Below are positions 38,803-48,149 of a DNA stretch of 64,000 nucleotides, one piece after another. The notes beneath the pieces are model-generated. The model ran no database searches and was not told the DNA's origin. It saw only the letters and a list, made by a program, of their open reading frames with translations. Positions within the stretch are counted from its first letter, which is position 1, and every line of letters begins with the position of its first letter. Source of the stretch: Bacteroidales bacterium (lineage in GTDB: Bacteria; Bacteroidota; Bacteroidia; Bacteroidales; Rikenellaceae); the NCBI GenBank assembly GCA_910574205.1, contig CAJSYJ010000001.1, positions 930,001 to 994,000 of the forward strand, read 5' to 3'. The position numbers and the translations under genes were made by a program.

Positions 38803-38874
38803 GCAAATAAGAGTCGCTGAAATAACTTGCTTTCAGCCGACTCTTAATTACACAAGGTAGTGGAGGGAATACAA

Positions 38875-39642
38875 TTAGTCTGTATTCCAACGAGCATCTG
38901 AATCTCCATCATAGGCATCCAATGGGTCAGAATACTCATTGTTATTTATATAGTCCTCATATGGTGGTTCATAGTCCATCTCTGGAGTTATGTTTTCTAT
39001 ATTTCCATGAATAAGCCCGTAATGGTCAATACAATATTGGTACTTGAATTCATCAATAATTTCAGAGACCACAATAAGACCATCATGGAAATTATTATCT
39101 ATGGAATCTAAACAATATTTCGGTTCTATGACAATATTGCAGTTTATATCCATAAATCCGACCTTCCCATTTAAGACAACCCCTATCGTATATTCCCAAG
39201 CATCAACCATTTGGTCATATCTAGGCTCTACCAAAACTTTTCCATCGGTATCAATGACACCGAATTTACCATTCTTCTCAATTAGCAATCGATTATAAGC
39301 AAACAGATGAATCTCATCATATATATTTGGCAGGATAATTTTACCTTTATAATTCAATAAGCCTTTATATCTGCTACTTGATCCATATTGTTTGAGTTTG
39401 TCAAATATGGAATTTGATGGAGAGGGCACAATCTCATTTGGCCTAATTGTCTTTCCAAACACAAAAAGATTTTCTAATCCATATTCAGTAGAAGAATCTT
39501 TAAAGTATCCATAAATAATCATATTATTTGCCAGAAGAAACTCATAAGAATCTGTAAAAAAGGACAGCGCATTGAGCTGGCTCGCAACGGCAGTCAGTTC
39601 ATTTACTCCGGTAATTTCGATGTATTCCATATAATTAATCAA
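38875..39642 (-). CDS. WG-repeat protein of AT-rich island
   Basis: This 255-aa protein contains at least three WG-type repeats of the form G-x-x-[GN]-x-x-G-x-[LV]-x-[LIV]-x-P-x-Y-D: KYKGLLNYKGKIILPNIYDE (about 93-112), KNGKFGVIDTDGKVLVEPRY (about 123-142) and LNGKVGFMDINCNIVIEPKY. No signal peptide. The last ~45 residues are acidic. WG proteins are repeat scaffolds with no catalytic role known. Base composition is far more AT-rich than the core genome, so it was acquired. It is the last gene of a minus-strand operon. Start could also be the ATG at 39630. Confidence 0.7.
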   Translation of the reverse strand: MINYMEYIEITGVNELTAVASQLNALSFFTDSYEFLLANNMIIYGYFKDSSTEYGLENLFVFGKTIRPNEIVPSPSNSIFDKLKQYGSSSRYKGLLNYKGKIILPNIYDEIHLFAYNRLLIEKNGKFGVIDTDGKVLVEPRYDQMVDAWEYTIGVVLNGKVGFMDINCNIVIEPKYCLDSIDNNFHDGLIVVSEIIDEFKYQYCIDHYGLIHGNIENITPEMDYEPPYEDYINNNEYSDPLDAYDGDSDARWNTD

Positions 39643-39649
39643 TAAATCG

Positions 39650-40832
39650 TTATGACTTACTCGGTTTCCGTGTAAGTTTTAACATACCATTGGATAGTTC
39701 CACGACTTGCAAATATTCCTTTTGTTCTGAAATCTGATGTGGTGTTAATTCTCCAATTTCTGTACTGAAACCAACTAAAGTTACTTTGCCATTAGTATCA
39801 ATAAAAGCACATGACTTAAACTTTTTACCAGTATGTGGATTGGTTAATTCCTTAGTTACCTTCGTGCTTCCATGAAGTTTGGCAAATTCTAACAAAGGTG
39901 TTACGGAAACAATGTGAATGGAAGAGTCATCTTGAACCTTGATAAAATTAGATACACAGAAATCAATAAATTGAGATTTTCCATAATACCCATAATTTCC
40001 ATGCTCTGTGGTGGATATTCCACAAATGCAGAAATCTCCATCTAAACTAAATTCTAACGAATATAGTTTGGAGAATCGCGTCCTTTTATTACGTATAAAA
40101 AGAAGAGTGTGGACTTCTCCAATACTTCCATTTAAAGGCATTTTAAAAGCGTTTATCTCTAATTCTGGATTTGATGACAAGGTGGTAGTAGATATATTTA
40201 TCTTATAAAATTGATCTTCAAATTCATCAGGGATATTTGACGGACTAATTATATCAATATACTCTTTCTTTCCATTCATGTATTTCTCAATACTCTGAGG
40301 TAATAATTTAAAAGAATACAAAAAATTGAACTTTACAGTTCTGCTTGTCATATCAGGTAATTTTGAGCCAGAATTCTCCGTAGCCTTGTAATTATCTTCA
40401 CTATTCTTTGTTTGATGTGGTTGAATTTCGGGTTTAATACCGATATCTTTACATATGTTATCCCAAATTTGCTCAAAACTAGTTTGAGACTGGAATGTCC
40501 AAGTTTTAGTGCAATGAGGTAATGATTTTCCAGAAGACGAGTAAGTGACTACATATGTGAATAATGTCCGTTTAAGCCTGAAAGTTATATCAGATTTTAG
40601 AGTAGACTCCTACTGGCGCATCACACACTATAACTCTATTCCATAAATAAGAAATATTATAGCAAATAAAGACTCTACTAATCTCGCGCACTAAAGGCGA
40701 AAAGATTGTTTCGATGCCACCTAAAGAATCTATTAGATTTCTAGTCGCGGATTTTATCTTATAAACTTTAAAACAACATACCGAAATGACTGAAATAAAT
40801 AAAATGACGAGTGCTATTAAAAAAGTCTCCAT
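39650..40832 (-). pseudogene. Frameshifted membrane-anchored protein of AT-rich island
   Basis: A 79-codon 5' frame (from 40832) encodes an N-terminal transmembrane segment and stops at 40590. The next frame is open from just before that stop to 39650 but lacks a usable start until Met at 40351, even though the region 40352-40589 reads as ordinary protein (LKRTLFTYVVTYSSSGKS, TSFEQIWDNICKDIGIKPEI). Removing one A from the AAAA run at 40595-40598 joins the frames smoothly (VYSK-SDITFRLK) to give a single protein of about 390 aa. The product is not recognised. The break is either a mutation or a sequencing error; programmed frameshifting is less likely. Confidence 0.6.
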
Positions 40833-40915
40833 AGAATATCTATAGCTTAAAAGGACTAATAAAGTTTAAGATATTAAGCATTACACAATGTGTCTCAAGT
40901 TATCGTAACAATGAT

Positions 40916-41560
40916 TTATTTATCTTTTATTCTCCCGATTTTACATAATCTTTCAAATACAGTTGTGTCGGTAAGTCGGTGATACCGACTAAGTCCTTTA
41001 ATTAGCCCACTTCCAAACTCTTTATGTAAAAAGGTCATTACGCTAAACTTGGGATTGTTATATAGCGTTAAGGTATAATTCATGTCCGTCTGACATAATA
41101 CCTCCCGATCTGAACGCCCATCCATTACACAAGCGTTTAATCGATTGAATTGTTGCTGGTAATAATGAGCTGTTTTAGCAAATATATTTTCCTGTATTTT
41201 TTGCTTAATTTGCTGTTGTTGTATTCTAACAGCTTGAGCGACCTCATAAAATTGTTCTATTTTAGCGAAATCAGAGGAACTCAACCGTGAAGCATAAATA
41301 TGTTTATACTTATCCCATGCATTTTCTTCAAAAATTGGGATAGAGTAATGTAGTTGTTGCTCATAAATTGCCTCACCAGAAACTCCCTCAGCTTTTAAAT
41401 ACTCAATATTCTTCTCAATGTTTTTTATTTGAAGAATAAGAATTGTTGTTGCCGATTTTAGGTTCTTATGCTCCTTATTAAGGTATATAAATAGAGTGAC
41501 CAGAACTGTAATTACTAATATTATTGTCTGAAAGAAATTTGAATTCAAAAATACCATCAT
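40916..41560 (-). CDS. Membrane-anchored coiled-coil protein of AT-rich island
   Basis: This 214-aa protein has one N-terminal transmembrane helix (about 10-28, FQTIILVITVLVTLFIYL) and a mostly helical, Gln-rich cytoplasmic part (coiled-coil-like at about 35-60 and 105-140). I do not recognise the family. It is the first gene of the AT-rich minus-strand operon and starts about 35 bp after a promoter box. Base composition is unlike the core genome. Confidence 0.6.
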   Translation of the reverse strand: MMVFLNSNFFQTIILVITVLVTLFIYLNKEHKNLKSATTILILQIKNIEKNIEYLKAEGVSGEAIYEQQLHYSIPIFEENAWDKYKHIYASRLSSSDFAKIEQFYEVAQAVRIQQQQIKQKIQENIFAKTAHYYQQQFNRLNACVMDGRSDREVLCQTDMNYTLTLYNNPKFSVMTFLHKEFGSGLIKGLSRYHRLTDTTVFERLCKIGRIKDK

Positions 41561-41595
41561 GTAACTAAATGAGTTTTATTGTTCATCGTATAATG

Positions 41596-41603
41596 CAAAG
41601 TTA
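41596..41603 (-). promoter_or_regulatory. Promoter box of AT-rich island operon
   Basis: TAACTTTG on the minus strand (41603-41596), 36 bp before the first ATG of the island operon. No clear -33 TTTG at the right spacing. Confidence 0.5.
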
Positions 41604-41911
41604 CAAAATTTTTATGGAATTTTAACTGTTAAGCGTGGCGACCCGGCGAAAACTTGGCTGAGGTCACTACATTTTTGAGGCTCGTAGATAGTTAAAGTCT
41701 GTTAAAGTTTGGGGTTTTGAGGTGGCGATGTGGGGTTGAATGACGCTGAACGGATTTGAATAAATTTGAAATATACGCTGATTATCAACGCATTAAGCTA
41801 CCGCAATAAAAGATGTGCACCTGTTGTGACACGCATAACGAGCAATATTTCAGCGTATTAGTATAGGTGTGGTGACTTTTGTGGTAACTCGGAGGGGTAT
41901 AGTTGAATAAA
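41604..41911. other. Gap between island operon and tRNA-Phe
   Basis: About 300 bp of mixed composition without an ORF I can support. No copy of the tRNA-Phe 3' end was seen at the other side of the island (37640-37700), so an attachment-site pair is not demonstrated. Confidence 0.4.
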
Positions 41912-41943
41912 AGACCGCTAACTCATTGAGAATTAACGGTCTT
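41912..41943 (-). terminator. tRNA-Phe terminator
   Basis: On the minus strand AGACCGTTA and TAGCGGTCT form a stem followed by TTTATT, just after the tRNA 3' end. Confidence 0.75.
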
Positions 41944-41946
41944 CTG

Positions 41947-42019
41947 TGGTACCACCGGGAGTCGAACCAGGGACACAAGGATTTTCAGTCCTTTGCTCTA
42001 CCAACTGAGCTATGGCACC
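41947..42019 (-). tRNA. tRNA-Phe (GAA)
   Basis: A 73-nt cloverleaf on the minus strand: acceptor GGTGCCA/TGGTACC (one G-U pair), D-arm GCTCAGTTGGTAGAGC, anticodon loop CTGAAAA with GAA, T-arm CCTGGTTCGACTCCCGG. CCA is not encoded. It flanks the AT-rich island. Confidence 0.95.
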
Positions 42020-42107
42020 ATTGTATATTGCCGGCACTTACCGTACCTTAGCGAGTGCAAATATAAGCATATTTTTTGTTTCTGCAAAAATTTTACTGAA
42101 ATTATAT

Positions 42108-42115
42108 TAACTTTG
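42108..42115 (+). promoter_or_regulatory. Flavodiiron gene -7 element
   Basis: TAACTTTG, 40 bp before the ATG at 42156. Confidence 0.55.
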
Positions 42116-42155
42116 TTTTCGAAAACGGATATTAAACAATTTTACCTATCAATAT

Positions 42156-43340
42156 ATGTATATTACCGAAATCAAACAGGGCATCCATTACGTCGGCGTG
42201 AACGACCGAACCAAACACCGCTTCGAGGGGCTGTGGTCGCTGCCCTACGGCGTATCCTACAACTCGTATCTTGTAGTGGACGACAAGGTCGCACTGATCG
42301 ATACGGTCGACGAGGCCTTCGCATCGCGATTCATGAGCAACATCGACGAGGTGTTGCAGGGGCGTGAGATCGACTATCTGGTAGTCAACCACATGGAGGC
42401 CGACCACTCGGCCGCGATGGCCACGCTGCGCATGCGCTATCCCCGCATGCAGATCGTCGGCAACGCCAAGACGTTGCAGATGATCGAGGGCTTCTACGGC
42501 ATTACCGACAATACGCTCTGCATCAAGGAGGGCGAGTCGCTGTCGCTTGGCGGCAGGACGTTGCAGTTCTATATGGCGCCTATGGTGCACTGGCCCGAGG
42601 TCATGGTTACCTACTGCCCCGAGCAGCGCGTGCTATTCTCGGCCGATGCTTTCGGTACGTTCGGCACGCTCGACGGCGGCATCCTCGACACGCAGCTCGC
42701 GCTCGACCATTTCTGGGACGAAATGGTGCGCTACTACGCCTGCATCGTAGGCAAGTACGGCAAACCCGTGCAGGCCGCATTGAAGAAGCTGGGCGGGCTC
42801 GACATCGAGATGATCTGCTCGACGCACGGTCCGGTCTGGACGCGCGATATCGCCAAGGTAATCGGTATATACGACCGTCTGAGCCGATATCAGGCCGAGC
42901 CGGGCGTCGTCATTGCATACGGCTCCATGTACGGCAACACAGAGCAGATGGCCGAGCGCATAGCCCGCACGCTGGCCGCATGCGGTGTCAGCCGCATACG
43001 CCTGCACAATCTCTCGTCTGCCGATATGTCGGCCGTGCTCAGAGACATATTCGATTACGACACGCTGATCGTAGGCTCGCCGACCTATAACGGAGAGTTG
43101 TTCCCCGAGGTCGAATCGCTGCTCTCGAAGATCGTCGCGCGCGGCATCCCTCAGCGCCGCTTCGCGGCATTCGGCTCGTTCTGCTGGGCAGGTGCCGCCG
43201 TCAAGCGCATCGTCGACACGGCCGAGCGTCTGGGCTGGACCGTGCTCTGTCCGGCTGTCGAGATGAAGCAGGGCTACTCGCCCTCTGTCGAGCAGCAGTG
43301 CGACGAGCTTGCACGCAGTGTGGCAGCAGATATGCAATAA
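42156..43340 (+). CDS. Flavodiiron protein (FprA family)
   Basis: This 394-aa A-type flavoprotein has an N-terminal metallo-beta-lactamase-like diiron domain (ligands His79, Glu81, Asp83, His84 in NHMEADHSA, later histidines in VHWPE and STHGPVW, and Asp in SADAFG) and a C-terminal flavodoxin domain (AYGSMYGNTEQMAERIA; VGSPTYNGELFP; AFGSFCWAG). Such enzymes reduce oxygen to water or NO to N2O in anaerobes. No rubredoxin is fused or adjacent. It is the first gene after the tRNA-Phe boundary. Confidence 0.93.
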   Translation: MYITEIKQGIHYVGVNDRTKHRFEGLWSLPYGVSYNSYLVVDDKVALIDTVDEAFASRFMSNIDEVLQGREIDYLVVNHMEADHSAAMATLRMRYPRMQIVGNAKTLQMIEGFYGITDNTLCIKEGESLSLGGRTLQFYMAPMVHWPEVMVTYCPEQRVLFSADAFGTFGTLDGGILDTQLALDHFWDEMVRYYACIVGKYGKPVQAALKKLGGLDIEMICSTHGPVWTRDIAKVIGIYDRLSRYQAEPGVVIAYGSMYGNTEQMAERIARTLAACGVSRIRLHNLSSADMSAVLRDIFDYDTLIVGSPTYNGELFPEVESLLSKIVARGIPQRRFAAFGSFCWAGAAVKRIVDTAERLGWTVLCPAVEMKQGYSPSVEQQCDELARSVAADMQ

Positions 43341-43366
43341 TACGTAACCCGATAATATAAAACGAT

Positions 43367-44341
43367 ATGTCAACAAAAACCAATTTCGCCGGGTTGGAGC
43401 TTCGCAACCCGATAATCATAGGCAGCTGCGGACTTACCGCTCAGGCAGCATCCAACAAAGCGTTCGAGCAGGCCGGCGCAGGAGCCGTAGTGCTCAAATC
43501 GCTCTTCGAGGAGAATATCGCGCGTCAGACCGAGATGATGACCGACGAGTATGCCCACAGCGAGGCGTCGGACTATCTGCAAGGCTACATGGGCGAGCAC
43601 ATCCTCTCGGAGTATCTCTCCCTGATCCGCGAGAGCAAGCGCCTCTGCACCATACCTATCATCGCCAGCCTGTCGTGCTACACCGACAGCGAGCGCATGC
43701 GCTTCGCCGCCGAGATCGAGAAGGCCGGCGCCGACGCCTTGGAGCTCAACATGATGACCATACGCACGTCGAAGGATTACTGCGACGGCGAGCTTGAACA
43801 GTCGCATATCGACATCCTGCGCCATGTACGACAGACAGTGCGCATACCCGTCATAGTCAAGCTCGGCGCCAATATCTCCAATCCCGTGGCGCTCGCCGAC
43901 CGCCTGCGCGCCAACGGCGCCGACGCAGTCGTATTGTTCAACAGACTCTATCCTACCGATATCGACATCGACAAAATGGAGTATACCATGTCGCACCCCT
44001 TTACCACGGCGGCCGAGCTCTCCAACTCGCTGCGGTGGGCAGGGCTGGTCTCGGCCGCCGTGCCGCAGCTGCCCGTAGCGGTATCGGGCGGCGTACACGC
44101 ATGGCAGGACGTCGTAAAGTCGATCCTGGCAGGCGCCTCGGCCGTCGAGGTCAGCAGCGTGATCTACGGCTGCGGCAAGGAGTGGATAGCACCCGCCGTC
44201 GCCGCCCTCGAAAAGTGGCAGCAGGAGCACTCGTTCGACGCCCCGGCAGCCTACTGCGGCCGCATGAACGCCCGGCAGGAGTGCAGCGCCGAGCATCTGC
44301 TGCGCACGCAGTTCCTCAAATACATGGGAGCTATCAAATAA
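43367..44341 (+). CDS. Dihydroorotate dehydrogenase-like protein
   Basis: This 324-aa protein is a TIM-barrel FMN-type DHOD relative: LRNPIIIGSCGLT at the N-terminus, GAGAVVLKSLFEE, ALELNMMTIRTSKD, PVIVKLGANISN and PVAVSGGVHAWQDVVKSILAGASAVEV. It resembles the group annotated 'dihydroorotate dehydrogenase-like' rather than true PyrD, since the canonical catalytic Cys/Ser loop (N-x-S-C-P) is replaced by NMMTIRTSKD. Its substrate is therefore uncertain. Confidence 0.82.
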   Translation: MSTKTNFAGLELRNPIIIGSCGLTAQAASNKAFEQAGAGAVVLKSLFEENIARQTEMMTDEYAHSEASDYLQGYMGEHILSEYLSLIRESKRLCTIPIIASLSCYTDSERMRFAAEIEKAGADALELNMMTIRTSKDYCDGELEQSHIDILRHVRQTVRIPVIVKLGANISNPVALADRLRANGADAVVLFNRLYPTDIDIDKMEYTMSHPFTTAAELSNSLRWAGLVSAAVPQLPVAVSGGVHAWQDVVKSILAGASAVEVSSVIYGCGKEWIAPAVAALEKWQQEHSFDAPAAYCGRMNARQECSAEHLLRTQFLKYMGAIK

Positions 44342-44469
44342 GGAGCACGCTCCGATCGGAATACCGGCTGAGCGCCTCCGCGACACGGCTTGCGGGGCGC
44401 CTGCCGGCATCCGGCAACAGTAACCGAACGTCTTAGCGGCCAACGCCCTAAGCATATACTTCGATACCG

Positions 44470-45336
44470 ATGAAAGGAATTGTTCTGGCCGGCGGCAGCG
44501 GCACGCGCCTATACCCTATTACCAAGGGCGTGAGCAAGCAGCTGCTGCCTGTATTCGACAAGCCGATGATCTACTACCCGATCTCGGTTCTTATGCTGGC
44601 CGGCATACGCGACATACTCATCATCTCCACTCCGCAGGACATGCCGTCGTTCAAGCGGCTGCTGGGCTCGGGAGAGCAGTTCGGCGTGCGGTTCGCCTAT
44701 GCCGAGCAGCCCGCCCCCAACGGTCTGGCCGAAGCCTTCGTCATAGGCCGCGAGTTCGTCGCAGGCGATAGCGTCTGCCTGGTACTGGGCGACAACATAT
44801 TCCACGGCGCCGGCCTCGACCGCCTGCTCGCCGCGGCCGTCGAGAGGGTCGTGCGGCGGGGGCGCGCCACGGTCTTCGGCTACCGCGTCGACCACCCCGA
44901 GCGCTACGGCGTGGCCGAGATCGACGCCGACGGCAACTGCCTTTCGATCGAGGAGAAACCCGCCCGCCCCAAGTCCGACTATGCCGTCACGGGGCTCTAT
45001 TTCTATCCCGCCGACGTGGTGGATATAGCCGCCTCGATACGTCCCTCGGCACGCGGCGAATTGGAGATCACGGCCGTCAACGAGGAGTACCGCCGTCGCT
45101 CGGAGCTGCATGTCGAGCTGCTAGACCGCGGCTTCGCATGGCTCGACACGGGTACGCACGACTCGCTGGCCGAGGCATCGATCTTCGTCGAGGTCATCGA
45201 AAAGCGGCAGGGGCTTAAAATAGCCTGCCTCGAACAGATCGCCTATGAAGCGGGCTGGATCACGCGCGAGGCTCTGCGCCGCTCGGCCGACGAGATGCGA
45301 GGCAGCCAATACGGACAATATCTGCTGAAACTATGA
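44470..45336 (+). CDS. rfbA: Glucose-1-phosphate thymidylyltransferase
   Basis: This 288-aa nucleotidyltransferase makes dTDP-glucose from dTTP and glucose-1-phosphate, the first step of dTDP-rhamnose synthesis. It shows [79 protein letters not shown] and [10 protein letters not shown]. rfbC overlaps its stop (ATGA at 45333-45336), starting an rfbACDB operon. Confidence 0.97.
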   Translation: MKGIVLAGGSGTRLYPITKGVSKQLLPVFDKPMIYYPISVLMLAGIRDILIISTPQDMPSFKRLLGSGEQFGVRFAYAEQPAPNGLAEAFVIGREFVAGDSVCLVLGDNIFHGAGLDRLLAAAVERVVRRGRATVFGYRVDHPERYGVAEIDADGNCLSIEEKPARPKSDYAVTGLYFYPADVVDIAASIRPSARGELEITAVNEEYRRRSELHVELLDRGFAWLDTGTHDSLAEASIFVEVIEKRQGLKIACLEQIAYEAGWITREALRRSADEMRGSQYGQYLLKL

Positions 45337-45911
45337 TCGGAATCATCCCGACCGGGCTGGCCGGAGTAATCATATTCGAGCCGAAGATCTTCCGCGACGA
45401 GCGCGGCTGCTTCTTCGAGAGCTTCAACGCCGCCGACTTCGAGGCGGCCACGGGCATACGCACCCGCTTCGTGCAGGACAACGAGAGCGTATCGCGCTAC
45501 GGCGTGGTGCGCGGTCTGCACTACCAGCGCGCACCCCACGCCCAGTCGAAGATCGTACGCGTCGTCAGCGGCCGCATCCTCGACATCGCGGTCGACCTAA
45601 GGCAGGGCTCGCCCACCTTCGGCCGTCATGTCGCCGTCGAGCTGTCGGCCGACAACCGGCGTCAGCTCTTCATCCCGCGCGGCTTCGCCCACGGCTTCGC
45701 CACGCTCAGCCCCCAGGCCGTCGTGCAGTACAAGTGCGACGCGCCATATACCCCCTCGGCGGAGGGCGGCGTAGCATGGAACGACCCGACGCTCGGCATC
45801 CGCTGGCCGCTGCCCGCCGAAGATATCGTCCTCTCGGCCAAGGATGCCGAGCGGCCAGCGCTCGACGACTGCGGCGAACTGTTCGACTATCGGATAGACT
45901 ATTATGCTTAA
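45333..45911 (+). CDS. rfbC: dTDP-4-dehydrorhamnose 3,5-epimerase
   Basis: This 192-aa cupin enzyme epimerises dTDP-4-keto-6-deoxyglucose at C3 and C5. Family residues include [34 protein letters not shown] (catalytic His), [30 protein letters not shown] and [20 protein letters not shown]. It overlaps rfbA and rfbD, indicating translational coupling. Confidence 0.97.
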   Translation: MIGIIPTGLAGVIIFEPKIFRDERGCFFESFNAADFEAATGIRTRFVQDNESVSRYGVVRGLHYQRAPHAQSKIVRVVSGRILDIAVDLRQGSPTFGRHVAVELSADNRRQLFIPRGFAHGFATLSPQAVVQYKCDAPYTPSAEGGVAWNDPTLGIRWPLPAEDIVLSAKDAERPALDDCGELFDYRIDYYA

Positions 45912-46785
45912 AGTACTTATAACGGGTGCCGGCGGACAATTGGGGCAGGCTCTCGCCCGCTCGTCGCTCGCCGCCGCATGCGACTGCACCTTCGTCGGCC
46001 GCAGCGACCTCGACATCGCCGACCCCGATGCCGTCGACCGCTACTTCGCCGGCCATGCGGTCGACGCCGTAATCAACTGCGCCGCCTACACCGACGTCGA
46101 GCGCGCCGAGAGCGAACCCGACGCCGCGATGCGGATCAATGCCCGCGCAGTCGGCATCCTCGCCGGAGCAGCACACCGCGCCGGAGCGGGGCTGATACAT
46201 ATATCCACCGACTTCGTATTCGGCGGCGAGCGGCAGCGCTCGACGCCCTACACCGAGACCGATACGCCCGCACCGCTCAACGCATACGGCCGCAGCAAGC
46301 TCGCCGGCGAGCGGGAGGCGATGCGCCACGGCAGCGCCGTCATCCTGCGCACCTCGTGGCTGTACTCGCCGTGGGGACGCAACTTCTTTCGCACCATTCT
46401 CGATCTGGCCGGCAGCAGCGAAATGCTGCGCGTCGTCGACGACCAGACCGGCACGCCGACATACGCACCCGATCTGGCCGAGACGATAGCCGCCGCGGCA
46501 GACAGCCGCCTGTGGCAAACCGCTCCGGGCATCTACCACTACTCCGACGAGGGCGCCTGCACATGGTTCGACTTCGCCGCAAGGATCGTCGGCCGCACCG
46601 GCCCCGACACCTGCCGCATCGAGCCGTGCACGAGCGCACAACGCCCCACGGCCGCTCTGCGTCCGAGCTACTCCGTGCTCGACAAGAGCCTTATAAAGCG
46701 TGTCGCAGGCATCGGCATCCCCCGCTGGGAGGAGTCGCTCGACCGCTGTCTGGACTATATGGCACGACAAACCGAAACACCATAA
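45904..46785 (+). CDS. rfbD: dTDP-4-dehydrorhamnose reductase
   Basis: This 293-aa short-chain dehydrogenase uses NAD(P)H for the last step to dTDP-L-rhamnose. It has LITGAGGQLGQALA, INCAAYTDVERAESEPD, STDFVFGG, the YxxxK-type AYGRSKLAGE and LRTSWLYSPWGRNFF. It overlaps rfbC by 8 bp; rfbB starts 5 bp after its stop. Confidence 0.96.
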   Translation: MLKVLITGAGGQLGQALARSSLAAACDCTFVGRSDLDIADPDAVDRYFAGHAVDAVINCAAYTDVERAESEPDAAMRINARAVGILAGAAHRAGAGLIHISTDFVFGGERQRSTPYTETDTPAPLNAYGRSKLAGEREAMRHGSAVILRTSWLYSPWGRNFFRTILDLAGSSEMLRVVDDQTGTPTYAPDLAETIAAAADSRLWQTAPGIYHYSDEGACTWFDFAARIVGRTGPDTCRIEPCTSAQRPTAALRPSYSVLDKSLIKRVAGIGIPRWEESLDRCLDYMARQTETP

Positions 46786-46790
46786 CCGAC

Positions 46791-47852
46791 ATGAACAAGC
46801 ATAACATCCTCGTAACGGGCGGTGCCGGATTCATCGGAAGCCACCTCGTAAGACATCTGGTCGGCAAGTATCCCGACCGCACGACTGTCAACCTCGACAA
46901 GCTGACATACGCCGGCAACCCGGCCAATCTGCGCGATATAGAGTCGGCAGGCAACTACGTCTTCGTCAGGGGCGATATCTGCGATGCGGCACTTGTCGCC
47001 GACACCATTCGCCGCTACAATATAGGCGCTATCGTCAACCTCGCCGCCGAGACGCATGTCGACCGCTCGATAGACGACCCCTCGGTTTTCGCCCGCACCA
47101 ACGTTCTGGGCACGCTCACGCTGTTGCAGGTCGCCCGCGACTGCTGGGGCGGCGAGGCTGCCGACAAACGCTTCTATCAGGTATCCACCGACGAGGTCTA
47201 CGGATCGCTGCCGCTCGGCGGCGGGGCTTTCAGCGAGAGCTCGCCCTACGCGCCGCACTCGCCCTACTCGGCCTCGAAAGCATCGGCCGACCACTTCGTC
47301 CGGTCATTCGGCGACACCTACTCGCTGCCGACGCTGATAAGCAACTGTTCAAACAACTACGGGTCATACCAGTTTCCCGAGAAGCTGATACCGCTTATGG
47401 TAAACAATATCCGGCTCGACCGGCCGCTGCCCGTATACGGCAGCGGGCTCAACGTCCGCGACTGGCTGCATGTCGAAGATCATGTCGAGGCTATCGACCT
47501 GATACTCCACAACGGCCGCCCGGGCGAGACGTACTGCATAGGCGGCAGCAACGAACGCACCAACATCGATCTGGTCAGGCTGCTGGTCAGAACGACCGAC
47601 CGCCTGCTTGGACGTTCAGAGGGCACGAGCGAGCGGCTTATAACCTTCGTGGGCGACCGCGCAGGCCACGACATGCGCTATGCGATCGACTCCTCGAAGC
47701 TGCGCCGCGAACTGGGCTGGCAGCCGCTCCGCACCTTCGAAGAGGGTATCGAGCAGACCGTCGCATGGTACCTCGAAAACATCGAGTGGCTCGACAGCGT
47801 TACCTCGGGCGACTACATGCACTATTACGACCGCATGTACTCCGGCCGCTGA
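46791..47852 (+). CDS. rfbB: dTDP-glucose 4,6-dehydratase
   Basis: This 353-aa extended SDR enzyme shows NILVTGGAGFIGSHLVRHL, NLDKLTYAGNPANL, NLAAETHVDRSIDDP, FYQVSTDEVYGSL, the catalytic YSASKASADH and SNNYGSYQFPEKLIPL. It catalyses the second step of dTDP-rhamnose synthesis and is last in the rfbACDB operon. Rhamnose probably goes to surface polysaccharide or O-antigen. Confidence 0.97.
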   Translation: MNKHNILVTGGAGFIGSHLVRHLVGKYPDRTTVNLDKLTYAGNPANLRDIESAGNYVFVRGDICDAALVADTIRRYNIGAIVNLAAETHVDRSIDDPSVFARTNVLGTLTLLQVARDCWGGEAADKRFYQVSTDEVYGSLPLGGGAFSESSPYAPHSPYSASKASADHFVRSFGDTYSLPTLISNCSNNYGSYQFPEKLIPLMVNNIRLDRPLPVYGSGLNVRDWLHVEDHVEAIDLILHNGRPGETYCIGGSNERTNIDLVRLLVRTTDRLLGRSEGTSERLITFVGDRAGHDMRYAIDSSKLRRELGWQPLRTFEEGIEQTVAWYLENIEWLDSVTSGDYMHYYDRMYSGR

Positions 47853-48001
47853 GTTGAGCCGCCCCGCCACGCACTCCCCGGCACAGCCGAACCGCCACCG
47901 CGCGGCGCTCTAAAAGAACAAACGCATACGGGCTTTATCCGATCGAACCGGCCGAAGCTCCCGACCTCCGTCAGCCCGCACCCCGCGCAGCACTCCCGAT
48001 A

Positions 48002-48022
48002 GCCCCTCCTTTACGGAGGGGC
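48002..48022. terminator. Hairpin downstream of rfb genes
   Basis: GCCCCTCC and GGAGGGGC form a stem around TTTAC, followed by ATTATTAT rather than a T run. It lies 150 bp beyond rfbB. Confidence 0.5.
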
Positions 48023-48149
48023 ATTATTATAAAGGGAAATGCTACTTCGAGCAACGACTTACAAACCTATCGTAACTACCGGCCGGCACACTAATCTACG
48101 CACCGGATCGAATCCCGAAGCCCTACCCATGTAAAAGCTATTTTATTCG

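Noticed and set aside
37640..42019. Attachment-site duplication of tRNA-Phe flanking the island
   Set aside because: No copy of the tRNA 3' end was seen near 37640-37700, and no integrase gene was found.
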